Assembly (NCBI GenBank): GCA_947495035.1
Contig: CANLXI010000046.1
Span: forward strand, 1 to 47,076
DNA from: an uncultured Granulosicoccus sp.
GTDB lineage: Bacteria > Pseudomonadota > Gammaproteobacteria > Granulosicoccales > Granulosicoccaceae
DNA length: 47,076 bases
Direction: 5' to 3'
A model generated the notes under the pieces. It searched no databases and was not told where the DNA came from. It saw only the letters and a program-made list of their open reading frames with translations. The position numbers and the translations under genes are program-made. Position 1 is the stretch's first letter; every line of letters starts with the position of its first letter. This document shows, in pieces, positions 16,146-25,456 of the stretch.

Positions 16146-17422
16146 TTCTGTTCACCTCTACCGGACTGCTGGTTCTGCTGGCCCTGTCCATACCCGTCGG
16201 TATCGTACTGTTCCTGCTGGCATTCGGCATCGATACACTGTTCAGTCCATTCCCTCTGATGCGAGGCTTGGGCCAGGTGGTCTGGTCATCTTCCAACAGC
16301 GCCACGCTCATTGCCATCCCGTTTTTCGTGTTGCTCGGAGAAATACTGGTCAGAAGCGGGATTGCCAAGCGCACCTACGCTGCCCTGGATGCCTGGGTAT
16401 CCTGGATGCCGGGCGGATTGATACACGCCAATATTGCCACTGCAACTCTGTTTTCGGCCACGTCCGGTTCCTCGGTTGCCACGGCCGCCACCGTTGCTTC
16501 CGTCGCCATGCCGCAGGCCGACCGGCTGGGGTATGACCCGAGACTGTTCTCGGGGGCCATCGCTGCCGGTGGCACACTGGGTATCATGATTCCGCCCTCG
16601 ATCAATCTGATCGTCTACGGATTCCTGACAGAAACCTCGATACCCAAGTTGTTTCTGGCCGGCTTGATTCCGGGTTTGCTGCTCGCCTTGCTGTTCATGG
16701 CAGTCACCGCCTTGCTGTGCAGTGTCCGACCTTCTCTCGGCGGCCCGGGCATCCATGCAGACTGGTCACGTCGCTTGTCGGGTCTGAAGGATCTGATACC
16801 CCTGCTGGGGCTGTTCGGCGCCATTGTCGGCTCCATCTATGCCGGCTGGGCGACTCCTACCGAAGCGGCAGCCGTTGGCGTTGCCATGGCCTTTGCCATC
16901 GCCATGCTGCAAAAGGCTCTGTCGGTTCGCATGATCCTTGAAAGTCTCAAGGGCACGGTTCGCACCACTGCCATGATCATGCTGGTGGTCATCGGCGCCT
17001 ATGTACTCAACTTCGTACTCACGGCCGCTGGTATCAGTAGTGCCCTGCAAGGGTTTCTGCAAGGTCTCGGACTGGGGCCACTGGAAACCCTGCTGGTGAT
17101 CATCCTCATGTACATCGTGCTGGGTTTCTTCATCGAGACACTGTCACTGATGGTGGCCACCATTCCCATCGTGGTACCGATTGTCGTGCAGCTGGGTTAT
17201 GACCCCCTGTGGTTCGGCATTCTGATGATCATGCTGGTCGAGATGGCCCTGATCACACCACCTGTCGGCCTGAACCTGTACGTGGTGCAAGCGGCCAGAA
17301 AATCCGGCAGCTTCAGCGATGTGATGATCGGCGTCATTCCTTATGCCATAGCCATGCTGCTCATGGCGGCACTGCTTGTCATGTTCCCGGCCATCGCACT
17401 CTATCTACCGACGCATCTTTGA
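16142..17422 (+). CDS. dctM: TRAP transporter large permease (DctM family)
   Basis: 426 residues, the expected length, with about twelve membrane segments. Family phrases include FFVLLGEILVRSGIA, SGSSVATAATVASVAMPQ, GGTLGIMIPPSINLIVYGF, AGWATPTEAAAVGV and LITPPVGLNLYVVQ. It is the transport channel of the DctPQM system encoded in one operon. Confidence 0.93.
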   Translation: MILFTSTGLLVLLALSIPVGIVLFLLAFGIDTLFSPFPLMRGLGQVVWSSSNSATLIAIPFFVLLGEILVRSGIAKRTYAALDAWVSWMPGGLIHANIATATLFSATSGSSVATAATVASVAMPQADRLGYDPRLFSGAIAAGGTLGIMIPPSINLIVYGFLTETSIPKLFLAGLIPGLLLALLFMAVTALLCSVRPSLGGPGIHADWSRRLSGLKDLIPLLGLFGAIVGSIYAGWATPTEAAAVGVAMAFAIAMLQKALSVRMILESLKGTVRTTAMIMLVVIGAYVLNFVLTAAGISSALQGFLQGLGLGPLETLLVIILMYIVLGFFIETLSLMVATIPIVVPIVVQLGYDPLWFGILMIMLVEMALITPPVGLNLYVVQAARKSGSFSDVMIGVIPYAIAMLLMAALLVMFPAIALYLPTHL

Positions 17423-17433
17423 GGACACTAACC

Positions 17434-18087
17434 GTGATTTTTACATGTGACAAGCAATCGATCACACTGCAACCGCAGGCACTGACAATTGCCGGCTGGA
17501 CCGGTAGAAACCCGGATGCCGTGCAGCATCATATCGATGAGCTCAAGGCGCTGGGCATCGCGCCTCCCTCACAAGTGCCTCTCTACTACCGAGTCTCGCA
17601 GGCCTTGCTGACGCAGGACGAACACATCACGGTACTCGGCTCGGGAAGCTCCGGTGAAGTGGAGCCCTTGCTGATTCATGCAGAGGGCGAGCTCTGGCTG
17701 GGTCTGGCATCGGATCATACCGACCGCGAACTGGAAGCGCATTCGGTGGCCGCATCCAAGCAGGCCTGTGCCAAGCCCTGTGCCCGTGACGTGTGGCGTT
17801 ACGCCGATGTCCGGGATCACCTCGACGAGCTGGTATTGTCTTGCGATATCCGGGAAGAGGGTGAATGGGTCAATTACCAGCAGGGAAAGCTGGACAGCAT
17901 CCGGCCGCTGGATGAGCTGCTGGCGGGTCATGCGCTTGCTGCGGGTGCTGCCATGTTGTGCGGCACTCTTGGCGCCATCGGTGGTGTACGTCCTGCCCGG
18001 GAGTACCGCATGAGCATTGAGGATCCCGTGCGCAATCGTCGCATCGACATGAGCTATAACGTATCCACATTGCCCATCATCAACTGA
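17434..18087 (+). CDS. DUF2848-family protein
   Basis: 217 residues, start at the GTG at 17434 with gagga eight bases upstream. An open frame continues upstream inside dctM but is a shadow there. The sequence matches the DUF2848 pattern: IAGWTGRN, IDELKALGI, PLYYRVS, VLGSGSSGEVEPLL, GLASDHTDRELEAHSV and SKQACAKP. The HTDRELE stretch resembles the metal-binding region of fumarylacetoacetate-hydrolase-fold proteins. The function is not established in the literature I know. Its place right after a TRAP transporter and before an amidase suggests a hydrolytic step in using the imported compound. Confidence 0.8.
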   Translation: MIFTCDKQSITLQPQALTIAGWTGRNPDAVQHHIDELKALGIAPPSQVPLYYRVSQALLTQDEHITVLGSGSSGEVEPLLIHAEGELWLGLASDHTDRELEAHSVAASKQACAKPCARDVWRYADVRDHLDELVLSCDIREEGEWVNYQQGKLDSIRPLDELLAGHALAAGAAMLCGTLGAIGGVRPAREYRMSIEDPVRNRRIDMSYNVSTLPIIN

Positions 18088-18118
18088 CGATACACCGCAC
18101 CCCGGGGGAGATTCTGAC

Positions 18119-18988
18119 ATGACACTCGAGCAGCTCAGGACCTTTCTCTGGGTGTCTCGTCTGGGCGGCGTTCGCAAGGCAGCCCAGGAGATGAACATCA
18201 CCCAACCGGCTGTCTCGGGACGCATCGCTGCGCTGGAAGAGTCATTGGGTACGACTCTGTTCGAACGTACTCCGCGCGGTGTATCGCTGACCAAGCAGGG
18301 GGTTCTGCTTCGAGACTATGCTGAAAAGATCGCTGACCTGGTTGAACGCATCAAATCCAATGTGGTTCCTGCCGACAGCGTCAACAGTCTGTTACGCATC
18401 GGCGTGGCGGAAACAATCGTTCAGTCCTGGCTGCCGGCCTTCCTGTCATCGTTGTATGAACGCTACCCCAACCTGAATGTCGAGATCACGGTCGACCTGA
18501 CTGTCAACCTGCGACAGCAGCTGATGGAGCGATCGCTTGATCTGGCCTTCCTGATGGGGCCTGTCTCCGAGTTCTCGGTTGACAATATCGAACTACCGGC
18601 CGTGGAACTGGCCTGGTTCACCGCCTGCGACAAACCAACGCCCGACCTTCGTTTGACACCGATCGTATCGTACAATCGACACTCACGACCCTACCGGGAA
18701 CTGAAGCGTCAACTGACCACACGCTATGGTGATGACATCAAGATCTTTCCGTCCAGCTCGATCTATGCCGCGCTGGAAATGGTGGCATCGGGCATCGGTG
18801 TGGGTCTGTTTCCGCGCAGGCTCGGTGATGCCTTGATTCGACAGCAGCGCATTCGCGAATTCGATCCGGGGTGGAAACTGCAACCGCTGAGATTCACCGC
18901 ATCCTTTGTCGGTGATCCAGTGAACGAACTGTGCAAACAGGCCGCTGAACAGGCTCAGAGAGTTGCGCAGGATTATCTCAATAGCTGA
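18119..18988 (+). CDS. LysR-family regulator of the TRAP/amidase locus
   Basis: 289 residues; ATG behind gggggag. The HTH reads TFLWVSRLGGVRKAAQEMNI and AVSGRIAALEESLGTTLFERTPR. The effector domain includes LLRIGVAETIVQSWLP and the C-terminal MVASGIGVGLFPRR. It is encoded in the same direction as the TRAP genes and the amidase, so it probably autoregulates and acts on the dyad at 14402-14416. The effector is unknown. Confidence 0.9.
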   Translation: MTLEQLRTFLWVSRLGGVRKAAQEMNITQPAVSGRIAALEESLGTTLFERTPRGVSLTKQGVLLRDYAEKIADLVERIKSNVVPADSVNSLLRIGVAETIVQSWLPAFLSSLYERYPNLNVEITVDLTVNLRQQLMERSLDLAFLMGPVSEFSVDNIELPAVELAWFTACDKPTPDLRLTPIVSYNRHSRPYRELKRQLTTRYGDDIKIFPSSSIYAALEMVASGIGVGLFPRRLGDALIRQQRIREFDPGWKLQPLRFTASFVGDPVNELCKQAAEQAQRVAQDYLNS

Positions 18989-19003
18989 GTGAGAGAAACA
19001 GAC

Positions 19004-20287
19004 ATGAAAGTCACCTTCCCCTGGACGTCTGCGAGCCCGCAGGAGCGAGTAGACAGAGCCCTGTCTCGAGTCCGGTCCGATGAGCCAGTGCTGCGTCATG
19101 TATTCACGCAGATGTTCGAGAAGCGGGCTACGGAACGTTCACGAAGTCTGGTGGTACCTGGCAGCCACCCCATCAGCGGCGCGCTGGTCTCCGTGAAGGA
19201 CTTGTTTGATGTCGCAGGCTTCGTGACGAGAGCCGGTACCCGTTTCATGGAAGACGATGCGCCTGCCGAACAGGATGCATCAGCCATTCGTCGAATGGTC
19301 GAAGCGGGCGCTGTGCCGATCGGTCACACCAACATGACCGAGCTGGCCTATTCGGGGTTGGGCATGAATGCTCACTACGGCACGCCCGAAAGTGTTCTGT
19401 ACCCGGGTTGCATTGCTGGAGGATCAACGGCCGGTGGGGCGGTGTCGGTAGCTGCAGGTGTCGCCGATATTGCCATCGGCACGGATACCGGAGGGTCCTT
19501 GCGCATACCGGCCGCGTTCAATGGCATCGTCGGGTTCAAGCCGAGCCAGTCCGCCATACCGCGACAAGGTTGCAAGCCACTGTCGCAGAGTCTGGACAGT
19601 ATTGGTCCCATGGCTGCGTCGGTTGAAGCCTGCAGACTGGCCTTTCAGACCATGCGCGATCACCCGGAAACCATCGAGCATCACCTCGAACCGCGTTTCA
19701 TTGTGCCGGACAACTATGGCATGGACGATTTGGAACCCGAAGTGGCAGCCGCATTCGAACACGCCATTGCCCTGTTGACGGAAGCAGGCTACAGCGTCGA
19801 GAAGCGTCATCTGCAAAGCCTTGAAGCACTGAAAACGCTCCCTGTCTGGCATTTTTCAGCGGTCGAATCGCGTGCCAACCATGCATCGGCCTACGAAAAC
19901 AGTCACGCTGCCATCGATCCGCGCGTTTCCAGCCGCATGGCACGAGCTGATGGTCTCTCGGCCATTGAATATCGCCATACCCTGAATCTGCGTCAGCAGT
20001 TGATACGCGATCATCAGCAGGAGATGCAGGGCCGAGTGCTGCTGATGCCAACGGTACCCATGCTGCCGCCGCGCGTGTCAGCACTGGCGGATGATGAGAC
20101 CTACAACCGCGTCAATCTGCAGGCCTTGCGAAACCCCAGTATTGCCAATGTCATGGATGGCTGCAGCATCTCGCTCCCCCTGACACACGGCAAGGACACC
20201 ATTGGCGTCATGCTTACGGCGGGTGCCTTGTCCGATCAGGCACTGCTGGATCTGGCTGTTCGCTGTGAAGCGCTGTTCCTACCCTGA
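19004..20287 (+). CDS. Amidase (amidase signature family)
   Basis: 427 residues. The Ser-cisSer-Lys triad of the amidase signature family is visible: Lys65 in VSVKDLFD, the cis-Ser in AGGSTAGGAV and the nucleophilic Ser in TDTGGSLRIPA. ATG at 19004 is preferred over the GTG 15 bp earlier, which touches the end of the LysR gene. Such enzymes hydrolyse an amide to a carboxylate and ammonia. Here it probably acts on the TRAP substrate or a derivative. It lacks the length and context of GatA. The 3' end overlaps the convergent DUF1445 gene by 9 bp. Confidence 0.9.
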   Translation: MKVTFPWTSASPQERVDRALSRVRSDEPVLRHVFTQMFEKRATERSRSLVVPGSHPISGALVSVKDLFDVAGFVTRAGTRFMEDDAPAEQDASAIRRMVEAGAVPIGHTNMTELAYSGLGMNAHYGTPESVLYPGCIAGGSTAGGAVSVAAGVADIAIGTDTGGSLRIPAAFNGIVGFKPSQSAIPRQGCKPLSQSLDSIGPMAASVEACRLAFQTMRDHPETIEHHLEPRFIVPDNYGMDDLEPEVAAAFEHAIALLTEAGYSVEKRHLQSLEALKTLPVWHFSAVESRANHASAYENSHAAIDPRVSSRMARADGLSAIEYRHTLNLRQQLIRDHQQEMQGRVLLMPTVPMLPPRVSALADDETYNRVNLQALRNPSIANVMDGCSISLPLTHGKDTIGVMLTAGALSDQALLDLAVRCEALFLP

Positions 20288-21094
20288 ATACACCGGCACC
20301 TCTGCCTGATCATCGATATCGGTGATCAGCATATGTCCGGGCTTGTGGGTGATCGACAGCGGTAATCCTGCTCGCATCAGAACCTGCTGAGGGGTGACGC
20401 CGCAGGCCCAGAACACCGAGGTCTGTTTTCCCAGTGGGGGTGGAGCATCCCCCCAGTCCGGCTTCTGCAGGTCGCTGATACCGATGTCCCGTGCATCGCC
20501 CACATGCACCGGCGCCCCGTGTGCCAGCGGAAACCTGCGGCACAGCTCAATGACCTCGTCGACCCGGTCAGCTTCCACCGCACGCATGGTAACCACCATC
20601 TCGCCCCCGAATACGCCTGCAGGCTCGGTCATGATGCTGGAGCGGTACATGGGAACGGTCTTGTTGTGTTCGATATGCCAGATGGGAATGCCGGCTTCGA
20701 TCAGCGCATTCTCGAAAGTGAAGGAACAGCCCAGTGCAAAGGCCACATGGTCTGGTTGCCAGTACGAGTTCAGGTCCGTGACCGTTTCTGCAAGTGCTCC
20801 ATGGCGGTAGATGTAATAGGCGGGAACATCGGTACGGATGTCGATGTCCGGTCCGAGTGTGTGCATCATGGCATTACCGGTATCCGATACACCGACCAGA
20901 GGGCAGGGTTTCGGATTGCGTTGGCAGAAGCGCATGAAGTCCAGCGCATGCTCGGCGGGCAGAATCACCAGATTGGCTTGCAGAAAGCCCGAGGCCATGC
21001 CCGCGGTATGGCCCTGATAGTCCGCTTGGCGAATGGCTTCGCGCAACTCGGATACAGAGGCATGGCGCAATCGGGAATACAGGTCAGAGTTCAT
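20279..21094 (-). CDS. DUF1445 hydro-lyase / D-glutamate cyclase-like protein
   Basis: 271 residues, normal for the family (PF07286). Family phrases: YQGHTAGMASGFLQANLVIL near the start, CPLVGVSDTGN, DIRTDVPAYYIYRHG, FALGCSFTFENAL, GGEMVVTMRA, FPLAHGAPVHVGDA, and the C-terminal ITHKPGHMLITDI. A mammalian relative is D-glutamate cyclase, which makes 5-oxo-D-proline. Bacterial members are annotated only as putative hydro-lyases. It converges on the amidase gene, and the two often occur near each other in catabolic loci of this kind (from memory). The GTG at 21097 is an alternative start. Confidence 0.85.
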   Translation of the reverse strand: MNSDLYSRLRHASVSELREAIRQADYQGHTAGMASGFLQANLVILPAEHALDFMRFCQRNPKPCPLVGVSDTGNAMMHTLGPDIDIRTDVPAYYIYRHGALAETVTDLNSYWQPDHVAFALGCSFTFENALIEAGIPIWHIEHNKTVPMYRSSIMTEPAGVFGGEMVVTMRAVEADRVDEVIELCRRFPLAHGAPVHVGDARDIGISDLQKPDWGDAPPPLGKQTSVFWACGVTPQQVLMRAGLPLSITHKPGHMLITDIDDQAEVPVYSG

Positions 21095-21460
21095 CACACA
21101 AGGTGTATCGGTCGGTGGATGGTGACAGACTCTCGTATACCAGCGTAATGGTCAAATACTTCCTTGCCCCAAACTCGCCAGACCGGAAGATGCCGGCTCC
21201 CGGCCTGGCGTATGGGCGTCGGACGCCGCTGGCAGAGGATCTGCCACGCGTCGCTCGAAAAGGCCCGATGGCAGCCGAGTTACCGAGCCACTTCTGCGTC
21301 GAGCACGGGCAGAATCAACCGTGAGGGATGGTTGACAATTTTGCACTCGCCGTTTCCGGATAGCCAATTGCTTCATGCTGTGCGCACTCTCAGACCATCG
21401 CAATAACGATTGTCTTGCGACAGGCGTGAGTCACTTTCATTTGATGATGGAGTATTGGAC
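21095..21460. other. Intergenic region, nothing recognised
   Basis: 366 bp between the DUF1445 start and the PRC-barrel gene. It should hold promoters for both divergent genes. I see no convincing gene, repeat or structured RNA. Confidence 0.4.
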
Positions 21461-21826
21461 ATGATGTACAGACACCTGGTATTGGCATCTCTTCTGGTCG
21501 CGTCAGGCGTGGTTCAGGCTCAAGCCACCCGCTGGATAGAGATTGAAGACGGTGCAATGATGATCCCGGGATTCAATCTGACGGTTGATGAACTTGACGG
21601 AATGGATCTCTATGACAGCACAGGAGAAAAAGTGGGCGAGGTCGACGATGTGCTGATAGGGGAGGATGGCACGAGCATGGCCGCGTCACTGGATATCGGC
21701 GGCTTTCTGGGCATTGGTGAAAAGGATGTCGTGGTACCGCTGGAAAGTCTTACCGTGAGTGAAGAAGGTCTTGTCACCAGCATGGACAGGGAAGGGTTGG
21801 AGTCTCTGCCGGAGTTTGACGACTAA
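21461..21826 (+). CDS. Periplasmic PRC-barrel-domain protein
   Basis: 121 residues with a signal peptide (YRHLVLASLLVASGVVQA) and a short PRC-barrel-like body (DLYDSTGEKVGEVDDVLIGEDG; GGFLGIGEKDVVVPLESL). Start at the ATG 21461 behind gatggag; an ATG at 21464 is equivalent. Such exported PRC-barrel proteins are common in proteobacteria, often with stress genes; their role is not well defined. Confidence 0.75.
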   Translation: MMYRHLVLASLLVASGVVQAQATRWIEIEDGAMMIPGFNLTVDELDGMDLYDSTGEKVGEVDDVLIGEDGTSMAASLDIGGFLGIGEKDVVVPLESLTVSEEGLVTSMDREGLESLPEFDD

Positions 21827-22109
21827 CGGCAGTTTGCCCGCATGTCTGGCAGGATGAAAACGGGAGATTTCTGTCTTGCCGGGTACTGGTCAAGGTTTCA
21901 ATGAGTAGGTAGTTACTTGTTCCTGACAGACGGTTGTCACGTGATGAAGGGGTGTTTCCCGCTCCTCTACCGACGCGTGACAGCCGTCACAGCGCAGTAG
22001 ACCGAGCTTGGGAAAGTACGTGACAAGGTAGCTGTGTGTGGACGATACTTAACCTGCTGGTGAAGTGAATGTCGCGCCCACCGGCAATATCAACGTTTGG
22101 AGGAAGCTC

Positions 22110-22556
22110 ATGTTGCTCGACGAGAATCAAGCTGCGCTCAATGAGCTGATTGTCCATTTTCGGGAGTCGGCGGATCATTTCGAAGACGCTATCGATCATC
22201 TGGAGGACACGCAGCTGCAGGCAACATTCCAGGATATTCTGACCGGACATACCAAGGCGGCAGATGTTCTGTCAGAGGCCGTGAGGAAAACAGGAGCCTT
22301 GCCCAGAGCTCAGCATGCGGATCGTGAAGAGGTGCATCAGATCATCACGCATGTGAAGGCCGCCATCGCAGATGACAGCACGCAGGTCTTCCTGCAAGAC
22401 CGCATCGATCATGAGCAACAGATAGAACGCTTGATTGCCGAAGCGCTTGAATTGGACATGCCGGCTGAGACGCAAGCTCACCTGAAAACACTGTCGGCAA
22501 CCGAGGCTGTGGTTTTAACCAGATTGGAGAAGGCTCTGGCAGATTGTGCTTCCTGA
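22110..22556 (+). CDS. DUF2383-like four-helix bundle protein
   Basis: 148 residues, almost entirely helical and acidic, with ferritin-like periodicity (LNELIVHFRESADHFEDAIDHL; DILTGHTKAADVLSEAV; FLQDRIDHEQQIERLIAEAL). The length and layout fit PA2169/DUF2383-type proteins. Start at ATG 22110 behind ggagga; an in-frame ATG at 22065 lacks a ribosome-binding site. No metal-binding E-x-x-H set is clear, so I make no ferritin claim. It lies near the PRC-barrel gene in a group of small stress-type genes. Confidence 0.6.
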   Translation: MLLDENQAALNELIVHFRESADHFEDAIDHLEDTQLQATFQDILTGHTKAADVLSEAVRKTGALPRAQHADREEVHQIITHVKAAIADDSTQVFLQDRIDHEQQIERLIAEALELDMPAETQAHLKTLSATEAVVLTRLEKALADCAS

Positions 22557-22597
22557 CACGAACTGCCAGTTGCCGACACGATCGAATACTCAGGTTG

Positions 22598-23140
22598 TCA
22601 TTCCTGAACCACTGTCCACTGCTTGAGTGAGGCATCTACTTCTTCGCAGGTTTCCAATACCAGTGGACGTTTTACCCAAGGTCCTGCGGGTACGGTTTCC
22701 GATACCACGCTGACGCAACGTTCGCTGTCTTCTGCCAGGTGCAGCGTCATGTCGTTTTCGTCGTAGACGAATTGCTGACGTGGATGATCGGAACACTCCA
22801 GCATGGCGAACACGGTCAGGTCGGTGGCAATCAGGGCCTGCATGCAGAATCCTTCAAAGGTGTATGACGCTATCTGCCCGGTTTCCACGTTGTACATGAA
22901 GCGGGTGTCGTTGCCCATGCTGTCATTCGGTTGATCGGGATCTTGTGGCTTGCACGTATGCGTGTGCATCAGATCCGTTTGACCTGCGCCATAGGTGTCA
23001 ATGCAGAAGCCGAAGCCATTCGGTTCGTCAAGATTATCGCTCAGTACGATGTAGGGAGCGTCTGTGGGTACCTCTGGCGCATCCGCGAAGGCGAAGGTGC
23101 TCAATGCTGCCAGCGCGCCGAGCGCTAAGATGGTTTTCAT
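22598..23140 (-). CDS. Secreted ricin-type beta-trefoil lectin-like protein
   Basis: 180 residues with a cleavable signal (MKTILALGALAALSTFAFA). The body shows two lectin-like repeats with Cys pairs and Q-x-W/F ends: FGFCIDTYGAG to THTCKP, FCMQALIATD to ECSDHPRQQFVY, and RCVSVVSET to LETCEE ending in LKQWTV. This matches the ricin B-type fold, which binds sugars. The start at 23140 is set by the signal peptide. No enzyme domain is attached. A 458-bp gene-free region lies upstream. Confidence 0.65.
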   Translation of the reverse strand: MKTILALGALAALSTFAFADAPEVPTDAPYIVLSDNLDEPNGFGFCIDTYGAGQTDLMHTHTCKPQDPDQPNDSMGNDTRFMYNVETGQIASYTFEGFCMQALIATDLTVFAMLECSDHPRQQFVYDENDMTLHLAEDSERCVSVVSETVPAGPWVKRPLVLETCEEVDASLKQWTVVQE

Positions 23141-23598
23141 TTTCACTCTATCCTGACTTGTATTGGAGATTGGAAGCTGGAAAAGCAAGCTTGCCGTAAG
23201 CACACGAGCGTTCCTCGTTCAAGGTTCGATGTTGCAAGCTGCTTTTACCTGCGGGTTGGGTTTCTGAACCACGATCAACTCTGCTGCCGTTCGCGCGAAA
23301 ACTCTCCGCTTGCCACTGCAGAATTCTAACGATTCCGGTGCCAATCAGCTGCGTCTTCCTGGTATGTTAGCATACTATCAATAGAGTGCCACCGTCCAAC
23401 TGACGGTTTGATAACGATTTCCTCTCGGAATGTGGATGCATTTTTTGGCAGAGTACGGAACGAAATGTCCATGACGTGGTAGTGCGATCGCCCTTAGCGT
23501 ATTGGATCCGGACTTGTAGAATAAACAGTTTTAGAGAGACGATATATCGTTCATCACGAATACGGGGTCGGATGATGCGATGGCGTCGCGGCTACCCA
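23141..23598. other. Long upstream region of the lectin gene
   Basis: 458 bp without a gene. It is AT-richer than its neighbours and contains the small dyad gtatg-ttag-catac (23362-23375). It probably carries the lectin gene's promoter and regulators. Nothing else is recognised. Confidence 0.4.
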
Positions 23599-23835
23599 TC
23601 AATCGTCACGCAAGGCCTTGATGAGCTGCGATTTGTTCATGGTTGAACGACCACGGATTTCCCGTTCGCGCGCCAGTTCCTTCAATTCGTCCACGCTCCG
23701 TTGTTCGTAAGGACGTGAGTCGTGATCAACCGAGTCGTTCGCCTGGGCATTGGCAATTGCCGCGGCCTTCTGTTTCGAGGCCCCTTCTTCGCGAAGCGCC
23801 TCATAGGTGTCTTCCTTCTTGATGCGTTTAGCCAA
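23599..23835 (-). CDS. Small Rho-termination-factor N-domain (SAP-like) protein
   Basis: 78 residues, start at a TTG (23835) seven bases after agggag; the usual reading would be MAKRIKKEDTYEALREEGAS. The N-terminal basic stretch (AKRIKKED) is followed by ASKQKAAAIANAQAN and then a C-terminal Rho_N/SAP-like helical unit (SVDELKELAREREIRGRSTMNKSQLIKAL). Such short proteins are common and probably bind nucleic acid. A longer reading from 23928 adds residues with no family support. Confidence 0.75.
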   Translation of the reverse strand: MAKRIKKEDTYEALREEGASKQKAAAIANAQANDSVDHDSRPYEQRSVDELKELAREREIRGRSTMNKSQLIKALRDD

Positions 23836-24031
23836 GTGAGTGCTCCCTGCTGTTACGGGTATTGTTTGAACAGAAGCTATCAGATATAGCTCGGCGCTCG
23901 ACAGGCGTGGTATGAATGACAGACTCATTCTGTCGATGTTGACATACTCTGCGTGCTGCCTTCATCGACGGTACTCAGGATAGTCATGGGCTTGTTCAAG
24001 ACAGGACGAACGCATCTGACACTGACGAACA

Positions 24032-24076
24032 GTCCGAACAGTCCGAACAGTCCGAACAGTCCGAACAGCCCGAACA
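24032..24076. repeat. 9-bp tandem repeat (gtccgaaca), 5 copies
   Basis: Four perfect copies of gtccgaaca and a fifth with one change (gcccgaaca). It lies 64 bp beyond the SDR stop codon on the minus strand, inside the roughly 300-bp gap 23836-24139. Apart from this array and a likely promoter for the Rho-N gene, I see nothing in that gap. Confidence 0.9.
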
Positions 24077-24139
24077 CGCTGGAGACGTAATCAGGAAGTG
24101 GCCGCCGTGGTCAAGCTGCCGTGGCGTTGCTCGATTCGG

Positions 24140-25000
24140 TCAGCCTGAAACGGCTTCTCCTCCATTCGGATGCAGTACCTGTCCAGTCATGTAGCTGGAG
24201 TCTTCACAGGCGAGAAACAGAAACGACGGCGCTACCTCGTTGGGCTGCCCCGGACGGCCCAGGGGGGAATCCATGCCGAACTCGGAAACCTTGTCCTCGG
24301 AGAAGGACGCCGGAATGAGTGGCGTCCAGATGGGACCTGGCGCCACTCCGTTCACGCGAATACCCTTGTCAGCGAACTTGGACCCCAGTGCGCGCACGAG
24401 CGCCAGGATGGCGCCTTTGGTCGACGCATAGTCCACCAGCAGGTCCTGTCCTCTGTAGGCGGTTACCGATGTTGTACAGATGATCGATGCCCCACGCTCC
24501 AGATGTGGCAACGCCGCTTGCAGGGTGAAGAAGTTGCCGAAGATGTTGGTCCGAAAGGTCTGTTCCAACTGGTCTTCGGAAATATCCTCGAAATTCTCCA
24601 CAGCATGCTGCTCCGCGGCGTTGGCAACCACGACATCCAGCGACGCGAATTTTTCAATGACCTGTGTCACCGCATTCATGCAGAACGTCTTGTCGCCGAC
24701 ATCCCCTCGAATCAAGAAGCCCTGCGCGCCTTCGGCTTCAATCAAGGACACGGTTTTTTCAGCGTCCTCGTCCTCATTCAGGTACACGATGGCCACATTG
24801 GCGCCTTCCCGCGCGAACAGTACGGCGGTTGCTCGTCCAATCCCCGAATCACCGCCGGTAATGATGGCGGTCTTGCCCTTCAAGCGACCGGACCCGGGGT
24901 ACTTCGGCATGTAATCCGGCACCGGATTCATCTCGTGTTCGTGGCCCGGTTGCTGCTCCTGATGCTGGGGAGGATTCTTGTCAGTGCTGGAATCGTTCAT
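24140..25000 (-). CDS. SDR-family oxidoreductase (YghA/YhdF-like)
   Basis: 286 residues. The N-terminal extension is rich in Q, H and P (residues 1-35), as in stress-linked YghA/YhdF-type SDRs. The Rossmann motif is TGGDSGIG, with the NAA motif (VVANAAEQ), catalytic Ser in CTTSVTAYRG and YASTK (YxxxK). The end SSYMTGQVLHPNGGEAVSG is typical. It probably uses NAD(P)H to reduce a carbonyl; the substrate is unknown. ATG at 25000 follows ggagaagcgcct. Confidence 0.88.
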   Translation of the reverse strand: MNDSSTDKNPPQHQEQQPGHEHEMNPVPDYMPKYPGSGRLKGKTAIITGGDSGIGRATAVLFAREGANVAIVYLNEDEDAEKTVSLIEAEGAQGFLIRGDVGDKTFCMNAVTQVIEKFASLDVVVANAAEQHAVENFEDISEDQLEQTFRTNIFGNFFTLQAALPHLERGASIICTTSVTAYRGQDLLVDYASTKGAILALVRALGSKFADKGIRVNGVAPGPIWTPLIPASFSEDKVSEFGMDSPLGRPGQPNEVAPSFLFLACEDSSYMTGQVLHPNGGEAVSG

Positions 25001-25236
25001 AGGCGCTTCTCCGTATCTGCTGTGGAAAGGGCACCGGGAAGTTTCCGCCGCGTTGCACCTGTATGGCTCGAACGATGAAAATACCTTTTCCATCGTCGGC
25101 TCTGCAGCGCTCGACGCTGTCACAACAGCTATCGTTTCCGCAGTGGTGTTCTCATCCGGTTTCGGCAGAAGCTAGCTCAACCGGACGGCAAGACCATCCC
25201 GCTGCAATTTTTACTGGATGCAGTGGCCTGATTGAC

Positions 25237-25348
25237 CGAATGTCCGATTGCCCGATTGCCCGATTGCCCGATTGCCCGATTGCCCGAATGCCCGAATGCC
25301 CGAATGTCCGAATGTCCGAATGTCCGAATGTCCGAATGTCCGAATGCA
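25237..25348. repeat. 8-bp tandem repeat array, 14 copies in ordered variants
   Basis: Fourteen 8-bp units without a gap: one cgaatgtc, five cgattgcc, two cgaatgcc, five cgaatgtc and a final cgaatgca; a more diverged tgattgac precedes it. Variants lie in blocks, the pattern left by local slippage. The array is in the 456-bp gap between the SDR start and the YeeE-like stop codon (25457), about 109 bp beyond that stop. No protein gene is supported in the gap. Confidence 0.95.
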
Positions 25349-25456
25349 TCGAGCAGAGTCGGCTCTATCGCCGAGATGATCGCAAATTGCCAGTCGGGTA
25401 AGCGTGTGACAGGTCATCGTGTCGTTGCCACCGCAGTCGGCGAGCGCTGGATATTT

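Noticed and set aside
17209..17433. Longer DUF2848 protein starting inside dctM
   Set aside because: The extra residues overlap dctM on the same strand; the GTG at 17434 has gagga at the right spacing.
25229..25348. CRISPR array
   Set aside because: The units are 8 bp, adjacent and without spacers; no cas gene is nearby. It is a simple tandem repeat.
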